A DNA stretch of 10,844 nt from Oscillospiraceae bacterium (lineage in GTDB: Bacteria; Bacillota; Clostridia; Oscillospirales; Acutalibacteraceae). Below are positions 6,121-10,844 of this stretch, piece by piece. The translations under genes and the position numbers were made by a program. Numbering within the stretch: the first letter of the stretch is position 1; each line of letters opens with the position of its first letter. The stretch is taken from positions 1 to 10,844 of the forward strand of contig WREG01000044.1 in NCBI GenBank assembly GCA_009779455.1, given 5' to 3'. The notes under the pieces are model-generated. The model worked only from the letters and a program-made list of their open reading frames with translations, ran no database searches and was not told the origin of the DNA.

Positions 6121-6123
6121 GTT

Positions 6124-6152
6124 ATTATATCACTAATTTAAGCTGATTTCAA
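6124..6152 (-). promoter_or_regulatory. Sigma-A promoter for the LarA-PHP gene series
   Basis: On the minus strand TTGAAA (6152-6147) and a perfect TATAAT (6129-6124) are 17 bases apart. It lies in the 77-bp gap between the transporter stop and the LarA-like start, giving a leader of about 25 bases. No terminator is visible after the transporter gene, so readthrough may add to expression. Confidence 0.8.
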
Positions 6153-6168
6153 CAAATTGAAAAAGATT

Positions 6169-8382
6169 TTATAAAAAAGATTCCGCCTGTGCCGCCAAAA
6201 TTTCCTCCAGCCGCGAATAAATTCCCGCTTGTTTAAGCAATTTTTCCGCTTTTGCATACGGCTTCGTCGAATGGTAGAACATGGACTTTTCGGCTTCCAG
6301 CTTTTTGACGCGTTTCCGCGCCTCTTTCGCTTCGGCGTGTTCCTCATGCTGTGATTTATATAAATCTTCAAGCTCCTGACGGTCAGGCGGGGTGACGACG
6401 CCGCTCGGATAGAACTTTATCATTTCCCTGTGGGCCTTATAAAATTCTCTGTAATACATTATTTCGCTTTTGCGGTAAAGCTTCTCCTCTTTTGTGCCGC
6501 GGGGCAGGGCTTTTGCTTTTTTTAGCTCGTTTTCATCAAAATTAAATATAGCGGCGTAGCCGTCTTCTACGAGTTTTTCGGCGCGTTCTATTTCGCGGCG
6601 CATTTCCGGCTTTTCAAACTTGCTTATTTCGTCCAATATGATTTTGGCCCCTTCGATTTCATGTTTGCGGCGGCGCTGTTCTTTTTTGCCAGACGCATTA
6701 GTAATGGTGCTTTGCGTGCTGTCAGAGATGCTCTCAGCCGTTATTTTCGCAGCGTGTATAATTTCCGCCGCCTCCGCTATTTTTTCAGGCTCGCTGACGC
6801 CGTTGCCGTAATCTTCAAGCACGGCGCGTATTTTAAGGCAGCCTACGACGGCTTTTTGCTTTTGCTCCGTCAAATCATAAAAGAACATGGGTATAACGTT
6901 CGCCGTGGCCCCGATAACAGAGGCGACTATCATCGTCCGGGCAAGCTTGTCGTAGCTTTCCTCGTTCCTTAAAATAAACCACTCCGCTGGCTGCCCCGTG
7001 TCGGGGTCCACCGCGCCGTTGCCCTTGAAAACGCCCGAGCGCCTTTGCAGCCACGGGGTGACGTAGCCCGTACCCATTTTTATTATCTCGTCCGCGTATC
7101 TGACAAGGCTGAACATCCCGTCAACGCGCTCGCCGGAAATATACTGCTGCATATCGCGCACGTCCGCGTCTATGGCGGGGCGTATCGTGCCGCCCGAAAG
7201 CTCGTTGATAGCCTGATTTAAAAATCTGAATATGACAAGCGCGGGAACGAATTTATATGTATTGTAGGTAACGCCCAAAAGAAAGATGTTCATTACGTTT
7301 GACGCTATCATAATAGCGCGCTTGCTCACAAACCGCGACAAAACGGGGGTTGCGGCCATTGATATGGTTGCGGAAAAACCGAAAATCGAGTCTATCAGTA
7401 TTTTTATGCCCGTAGCCTTTTTCTTGCCGCTGTCCGTGTTCGGATAGCCGAAATTCTGATACCGCCACGACCAATTTATGATGTCCTTTGAGTTGTCCTC
7501 AAGGAAGCCCGCCCAGCCCGCGGCGCACAAAAGCCAGAAATTCTTGTTTTTCGCGACTTTCCTCAATGATTCAAAAAAATCGAGGTTCGCGTCGCGGGTT
7601 TTCGAAAGGATTACCCTCTCTTTTACGCCGTAATACATGAAATAATACAGGACAAGGCCTATAATAGTGAACGGTATGAACGTAAATCGCCAAAAATATA
7701 TATTTGTGTCCTTTGATTCGCCGAACATGGTCCCGGCTATCCAGGTTTGAATCGGGCCCGCGATTGTCCAGGACAGGCTGTAAATAAACTGCGTAATGAC
7801 ATGGATGTCAAGGCGCTCCTGTGAATTCGGGGATACGACCATAATCATTTCGTTGCTCGCCAGGCTGAAAAGCGGGTTGAACCATTGAATCCCCAGATGG
7901 CAGGCCAAAACAACCGCTATCTTCATCAAGTAACCGGAGGTTATGCGCCCGTCGGCCATCTGCCCGCCGTCGGGAAGCGACCCGTAGGGGAACCATAAAA
8001 CCAGCATCGAAAGCGCTATGGCGGGGAAACCGTGGAAGCGGATAAAACGCTTGAACCGTTTTTCGGGGTCTTTCGGGTTGTCGATTATGCGGCTTCGGTA
8101 CATGGTAAAGAAAAAGCAGATCGCAACGGATATGTTGTTCATCGTCTGCACGTGCATAGGGTCGATGGAGATGTGGGCGGACTGCGTTATGATTACATTT
8201 GTAACCGTCAGGTTTATGTTCCCGATAAGCAGCGTCGCCCAGATATTCCCGAACTTCCCCACGGAGAAAGCGCCGACCTCTTTAAACGGGACATAGCGCC
8301 CCGGCATGGGCTTGTCCCAGTATGTAACCGCCTGCCGAGCCTTGTCTTTCACAAGGGTCGGAATGTTGCCAATATGTGCCAT
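6169..8382 (-). CDS. MFS transporter of GPH/MelB type with long charged C-terminal extension
   Basis: Membrane carrier of 737 residues, related to glycoside-pentoside-hexuronide:cation symporters; the substrate is unknown. Residues 1-40 carry a VPFKEVGAFSVG lead-in, and hydrophobic segments run from about 41 to 502. The conserved loop near 404-423 (DADVRDMQQYISGERVDGMF) matches the D..DY...GxRxEG loop of the GPH/MFS_2 family. Ordinary members have about 450-500 residues. Here some 230 further residues (about 505-737) are very rich in Lys, Glu, Arg and Ala, without hydrophobic segments, and look largely helical, so they should form a cytoplasmic domain. It may be regulatory, as the enzyme-IIA-like tails of LacS are, but no known domain is recognised. 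ATG 8382 has AAAGGGG 8 bases upstream, and a promoter lies at 8422-8449. It appears to be transcribed alone or with readthrough into the LarA-like gene. Confidence 0.88.
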   Translation of the reverse strand: MAHIGNIPTLVKDKARQAVTYWDKPMPGRYVPFKEVGAFSVGKFGNIWATLLIGNINLTVTNVIITQSAHISIDPMHVQTMNNISVAICFFFTMYRSRIIDNPKDPEKRFKRFIRFHGFPAIALSMLVLWFPYGSLPDGGQMADGRITSGYLMKIAVVLACHLGIQWFNPLFSLASNEMIMVVSPNSQERLDIHVITQFIYSLSWTIAGPIQTWIAGTMFGESKDTNIYFWRFTFIPFTIIGLVLYYFMYYGVKERVILSKTRDANLDFFESLRKVAKNKNFWLLCAAGWAGFLEDNSKDIINWSWRYQNFGYPNTDSGKKKATGIKILIDSIFGFSATISMAATPVLSRFVSKRAIMIASNVMNIFLLGVTYNTYKFVPALVIFRFLNQAINELSGGTIRPAIDADVRDMQQYISGERVDGMFSLVRYADEIIKMGTGYVTPWLQRRSGVFKGNGAVDPDTGQPAEWFILRNEESYDKLARTMIVASVIGATANVIPMFFYDLTEQKQKAVVGCLKIRAVLEDYGNGVSEPEKIAEAAEIIHAAKITAESISDSTQSTITNASGKKEQRRRKHEIEGAKIILDEISKFEKPEMRREIERAEKLVEDGYAAIFNFDENELKKAKALPRGTKEEKLYRKSEIMYYREFYKAHREMIKFYPSGVVTPPDRQELEDLYKSQHEEHAEAKEARKRVKKLEAEKSMFYHSTKPYAKAEKLLKQAGIYSRLEEILAAQAESFL

Positions 8383-8421
8383 TTGTAAAACCCCTTTAAA
8401 ATAATGCGGATCATATAAAAA

Positions 8422-8449
8422 ATTATATCATAAAAACACGGTTTTTCAA
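8422..8449 (-). promoter_or_regulatory. Sigma-A promoter for the MFS transporter
   Basis: On the minus strand TTGAAA (8449-8444) and TATAAT (8427-8422) are 16 bases apart. Transcription would start near 8415, leaving about 33 bases before ATG 8382, with the AAAGGGG site inside. Confidence 0.7.
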
Positions 8450-8562
8450 CAATATTTTTTAAAAAGTGTATAGCTGTTAATTACATTATAGAAATGATTA
8501 AGAATTTTTTCTGGGCTTTCGGGGCGGAATAAGCTTTTGTTGGCTTTTTACGCAAAAAAAGC

Positions 8563-8591
8563 AAAAAAACGGGAGGGCTTTCATGCCCCCC
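8563..8591 (-). terminator. Rho-independent terminator of the secreted-paralog unit, possibly bidirectional
   Basis: The stem pairs GGGAGGGC (8571-8578) with GCCCCCC (8585-8591), with one bulged A and a 6-base loop. On the minus strand it is followed by seven U (8569-8563). On the plus strand it is followed by seven T (8593-8599), so it could stop transcription from both sides. It lies 19 bp beyond the stop of the second paralog. Confidence 0.85.
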
Positions 8592-8609
8592 ATTTTTTTA
8601 TAATATTTG

Positions 8610-9323
8610 TTATGGTTTAAATAGACCCGAAATCATGCCGATCATCATCTCAATCAGCGCGAATAAATAATCCAAAATGCCTTCCGCCATAGGCTCCAAA
8701 CCGTACAGGGCGTTCTCAAAACCGGTGAGTATGCTTTCGTATTCGTCGTAATCCTGCCTGTTGATATCATTAACGAATTTTATCGCTTCTTTTTGCGCGC
8801 TTTCAAGAGCCAGCCATGATTCCGGCTTATAGCGCATATTGAACTTTTTCCCGGCTATAACAAGCAGGGCGTCTATATCCGACTTGTCGAGCACCTTCTT
8901 GATAGTGGCGTCAACTAATTTGCCTTCTATTTTTAAATCAGTGCCGCCGTACCTGTAATAGATATTCAGCTTTACCTTTACCTTGCGCGGCGTCACTTCG
9001 CTGAGATTGGAAAGGTTGAACCAAACATAGAAAACATTGTTTTCTATGTTTCCGCCGCTGTTCGTGACCCCCAGAACAGACCCCGTGGTTCCGTCTGAAT
9101 TGACTGCGTAAACATTGACCAATGCAACCGAAATATTGCCGAACCCCTCATTAGAATAATTTGCCTGCAGGACGACATTGACGTTCGAAGGGGTTTTATC
9201 ATAATCATATACCTGCTGCATCGCTAAATCGTCAAAATGATCGCCCGAAGCCGCTGATGCGCTGATGGCGAACGTACCTAAAGCCATCATAACGGCGAGC
9301 AAAACGCATAACCCTTTTTTCAT
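8610..9323 (-). CDS. Secreted FIVAR-like protein, paralog 2
   Basis: Exported protein of 237 residues, function unknown. A signal peptide (MKKGLCVLLAVMMALGTFAI, cleavage likely after Ala24 in ASA) is followed by a beta-rich region (about 30-140) and a helical region at about 146-210 with the FIVAR-type pattern: DKSDIDALL, MRYKPESW (Trp170), AQKEA, NDINRQ, then TGFENALYGLE. FIVAR modules occur in surface proteins of Gram-positive bacteria and often aid binding to cell wall or host glycans. A hydrophobic tail (GILDYLFALIEMMIGMISGLF, about 215-235) ends the protein with no LPxTG motif and only one Lys after it. The protein immediately upstream is a paralog with the same plan. ATG 9323 has AAGGAGGA 7 bases upstream. 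Downstream is a strong terminator. The role (adhesion, cell-wall binding, or attachment through the tail) is inference. Confidence 0.85.
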   Translation of the reverse strand: MKKGLCVLLAVMMALGTFAISASAASGDHFDDLAMQQVYDYDKTPSNVNVVLQANYSNEGFGNISVALVNVYAVNSDGTTGSVLGVTNSGGNIENNVFYVWFNLSNLSEVTPRKVKVKLNIYYRYGGTDLKIEGKLVDATIKKVLDKSDIDALLVIAGKKFNMRYKPESWLALESAQKEAIKFVNDINRQDYDEYESILTGFENALYGLEPMAEGILDYLFALIEMMIGMISGLFKP

Positions 9324-9363
9324 TGTGAATTCCTCCTTAAAAATTTAAAAAATAATCATATAT

Positions 9364-9390
9364 AAAAAACTTAAATGCCCCGATTAAGTT
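9364..9390 (-). terminator. Weak terminator-like hairpin between the two secreted paralogs
   Basis: On the minus strand AACTTAA (9390-9384) and TTAAGTT (9374-9368) form a 7-bp stem with a 9-base loop, followed by more U (from 9369). It starts 3 bp after the first paralog's stop. The stem is AT-rich, so it may only partly stop transcription, lowering the second gene's expression, or may protect the 3' end of the first message. Confidence 0.4.
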
Positions 9391-9393
9391 AAT

Positions 9394-10083
9394 TTAAAAT
9401 AATCTCAACCCGTTTTCTGCCAAAATACCGAGAATAAACTCTATCAGCAAAAAAATGTAGTCTATAATTCCGGGGTTGGAGGACTCAAGATTGTCTCTTG
9501 CGTCCTCAAGGCCTGTGTATACGGCAAGGTATTCCTCATAATTCTGCCTGTTGATATCGTTTAAAAATTCATTCGCGGCTTTTTGCGCGTCCTTAAAGGC
9601 CTTCCACGATTCCTTCGTATAGCGCATTTCCATTTTTTTATCGGCAAGCGAAAGCAAATACTCTATCTCCGACTTGTCAATCGGCATTGTTACGGTAACA
9701 TCCTTATAGGTTTCTAAATTCCGGGCTTCGCCTTCTACCGTATAGTCAATTGCCAGATAAATCCTGACATCCGTAGGAACCCCTGCTTTAAAATCAGCGT
9801 TGAACCAGATATAATCCCCGGTGGAACCCTTGTTGCCGACATCTAAGGCAGCCCCTGTGGAGTTGCCGGATCCAATCTCATAAACGTCAATCAGCGTGAA
9901 AACAATATCTTTGTAATTCTCAACGGAATAAACGGCCCACAGGGCGACATTGACGCCGTATGCATTCAAATAGACCTGGGAAAAACTCAAATCGCCGAAA
10001 TCCTCTTCGGCGGCGGTTGCGCCTATCGCAAACACCCCGGAGAGCATCATGACGGCAAGCAATAAGCTCAATGTCTTTTTCAT
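9394..10083 (-). CDS. Secreted FIVAR-like protein, paralog 1
   Basis: Exported protein of 229 residues, function unknown and plan the same as its downstream neighbour. Signal peptide MKKTLSLLLAVMMLSGVFAI with cleavage likely after Ala24 (ATA); a beta-rich region about 28-133; a FIVAR-like helical region about 136-200 with DKSEIEYLL, MRYTKESW (Trp160), AQKAA, NDINRQ and TGLEDARDNLE; then a hydrophobic tail about 205-221 (GIIDYIFLLIEFILGIL) and a short end NGLRLF. The helical module and the tail are the best kept parts between the paralogs, while the beta region has diverged, which suggests an old duplication with the front part free to change binding target. ATG 10083 has GGGAGGAA 7 bases upstream. 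A promoter at 10153-10181 carries a palindrome in its spacer. It is the first gene of the two-gene unit. Confidence 0.85.
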   Translation of the reverse strand: MKKTLSLLLAVMMLSGVFAIGATAAEEDFGDLSFSQVYLNAYGVNVALWAVYSVENYKDIVFTLIDVYEIGSGNSTGAALDVGNKGSTGDYIWFNADFKAGVPTDVRIYLAIDYTVEGEARNLETYKDVTVTMPIDKSEIEYLLSLADKKMEMRYTKESWKAFKDAQKAANEFLNDINRQNYEEYLAVYTGLEDARDNLESSNPGIIDYIFLLIEFILGILAENGLRLF

Positions 10084-10152
10084 TATGTATTTCCTCCCGG
10101 CAAATTTTTGATATTTTCGTAAAATAAATCAATCCTGCATACTTACATATAT

Positions 10153-10181
10153 AGTATAAAGGTTTTTCCCGGAAAAAGCAA
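10153..10181 (-). promoter_or_regulatory. Promoter of the secreted-paralog unit, with operator-like palindrome in spacer
   Basis: On the minus strand TTGCTT (10181-10176) and TATACT (10158-10153) are 17 bases apart; the -35 is weak (3 of 6) and the -10 good (5 of 6). TTTTTCCCGGAAAAA (10163-10177) is a near-perfect palindrome, 7-bp arms around one central base, lying in the spacer and touching the -35 box. A protein bound there would block the promoter, so control by a repressor is plausible. Confidence 0.5.
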
Positions 10182-10283
10182 GCGGATTTGTTTACGATTT
10201 GTATAGTTTATTTGACGCGCAAGTAAACATTGCGTTAAGATTATGTGAACAATACGGCGGATATAAAAGAATTCCCTTTTGGG

Positions 10284-10332
10284 CAACCTTTCCCGGTTTC
10301 TTAAATTTGATTAAATTATGTTAAAAAGGTTG
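10284..10332 (+). promoter_or_regulatory. 8-bp inverted repeat overlapping the peptidase -35 box
   Basis: CAACCTTT (10284-10291) and AAAGGTTG (10325-10332) are exactly inverted, 33 bases apart; the right copy includes the first three bases of the TTGTAA -35 box. It could be a pair of half-sites for a regulator of the peptidase gene. The length is short enough that chance cannot be excluded. Confidence 0.3.
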
Positions 10333-10358
10333 TAATACAGGAAAAATTAAGTTATAAT
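10330..10358 (+). promoter_or_regulatory. Sigma-A promoter for the M28-type peptidase gene
   Basis: TTGTAA (10330-10335) and a perfect TATAAT (10353-10358) are 17 bases apart. Transcription would start near 10365, about 55 bases before ATG 10420. Confidence 0.7.
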
Positions 10359-10419
10359 ATAAAAAATATTTATAAACAAAAAGTATTTTAAATTCGCACC
10401 TGAAAGGATGGGCATTGTC

Positions 10420-10844
10420 ATGAAAAGCGTTAAACCGGCACCTAAATCCACTTCATCCGTTGATGTCGGCGGCAGCCTTGATTACGCAATGAGGGGAATA
10501 CGCCATGTTATCGACACGTTCGGCAAACGCGACCCCGGCAGCGAAGGCGAAATAAAGGCGCAGGAATATTTCGCGGGGGAGTTGAAACAGTGGGCTGACG
10601 AGGTCGTCACCCAAAAATTCGACCTGCACCCAAACTCTTTTATGGGCTGGATGCCGATAGCCTCCTCTTTCGGCATAATCTCGGTTTTGCTGCCTGTCTT
10701 TTCTCAAAACATAGCAAGCAAAACAATTTGCTTCGCCCTTGTGTCCCTCGCGCTTTTCCTTTTCATTATGCAGCTGTTGAGATACGTCCACGTCACCGCC
10801 TTTTTGTTCCCGAAAAAAACGTCGGCCAACGTATACGCGTCGAG
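10420..10844 (+). CDS. M28-family zinc peptidase with N-terminal membrane segments, N-terminal part (cut by right edge)
   Basis: The first 141 codons of a longer protein. Residues 20-70 carry the lead-in typical of M28 aminopeptidases: an AMRGIRHVIDTFGKRDPGSE stretch, a KAQEYFAGEL helix and a VVTQKFDLH strand. Then come two membrane segments at about 76-94 and 102-120, and KKTSANVYA (133-140), the expected start of the catalytic fold, where M28 proteins read SxNVxA before the first metal-ligand strand. The zinc ligands lie beyond the edge, so activity cannot be judged. M28 enzymes remove N-terminal residues from peptides using two zinc ions. ATG 10420 has AAAGGA 11 bases upstream; an in-frame ATG at 10408 is rejected because the ribosome site would touch it. 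The gene is divergent from the secreted paralogs. Family assignment from the N-terminus alone is fairly firm, not certain. Confidence 0.72.
   Translation, partial: MKSVKPAPKSTSSVDVGGSLDYAMRGIRHVIDTFGKRDPGSEGEIKAQEYFAGELKQWADEVVTQKFDLHPNSFMGWMPIASSFGIISVLLPVFSQNIASKTICFALVSLALFLFIMQLLRYVHVTAFLFPKKTSANVYAS

Larger units (their letters stand above)
10084..10419. other. Divergent intergenic region between secreted-paralog unit and M28 peptidase gene
   Basis: No gene is seen in these 336 bp. From left to right it holds the ribosome site and leader of paralog 1, a minus-strand promoter with a palindrome in its spacer (10153-10181), a middle stretch with small inverted repeats (TGTTTAC at 10189-10195 with GTAAACA at 10223-10229; CAACCTTT at 10284-10291 with AAAGGTTG at 10325-10332) and a plus-strand promoter (10330-10358). 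A weak extra plus-strand match, TTGACG (10212-10217) with TAAGAT (10236-10241), is 18 bases apart and not convincing. Confidence 0.6.

Noticed and set aside
8543..8562. Second terminator hairpin GCTTTTT/AAAAAGC
   Set aside because: The stem is nearly all A-T and no U-run follows on the minus strand; the terminator at 8563-8591 is sufficient.
10453..10791. Minus-strand frame opposite the M28-type gene
   Set aside because: The plus strand has promoter, ribosome site, peptidase-like N-terminus and membrane segments.

Overview
The window looks like a chromosomal segment of a Gram-positive anaerobe of class Clostridia, possibly near Oscillospiraceae. This is inferred from strong AGGAGG-type ribosome sites, one TTG start, sigma-A promoters of the TTGAAA/TATAAT type, clostridial protein families (HypE, a LarA-like enzyme, a GPH-type MFS carrier, an M28 peptidase with a membrane segment) and AT-rich gaps between GC-richer genes. 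No phage, insertion sequence, CRISPR array, tRNA or rRNA was seen.

Layout. All genes but the last lie on the minus strand, so they are transcribed right to left. At the right edge a plus-strand gene begins an M28-type membrane-anchored peptidase (10420 to the edge). A 336-bp divergent promoter region separates it from two tandem secreted paralogs (9394-10083 and 8610-9323), each with a signal peptide, a FIVAR-like helical region and a conserved hydrophobic C-terminal tail; their unit ends in a strong terminator (8563-8591). Next is a 737-residue MFS/GPH-type transporter with a roughly 230-residue charged C-terminal extension and its own promoter. A good promoter at 6124-6152 then starts a long co-oriented series: LarA-like enzyme, PHP phosphoesterase, HAD hydrolase, ABC ATPase, ABC-2 permease, secreted or membrane-anchored alpha/beta hydrolase, and finally the N-terminus of the hydrogenase-maturation protein HypE, cut by the left edge.

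How the genes may work together. The HAD gene, ABC ATPase and permease are tightly packed (14-nt gap, then 8-nt overlap) and probably form one export unit. The PHP protein (likely nucleotide or RNA-end phosphoesterase), the LarA-like protein (probable nickel-pincer racemase/epimerase) and HypE (nickel-iron hydrogenase maturation) are metabolic genes with no obvious common pathway, although two of them belong to nickel biology.

The most unusual signal is not a gene. Three gene junctions carry short tandem heptamer repeats (TAAYTCC, TTGAGAR, and an AAAATGT/AAAAATT series). Two are arranged as perfect inverted repeats, 15 and 18 bp, each with a 21-nt loop, and these two supply the last codons and stop of the upstream gene. 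A separate perfect 24-bp inverted repeat brackets the alpha/beta hydrolase gene, with one arm abutting a heptamer pair. Together these suggest an active family of small intergenic repeats shaping gene ends. I found no convincing new enzyme-based system; the secreted paralog pair and the extended transporter are the best protein-level candidates.
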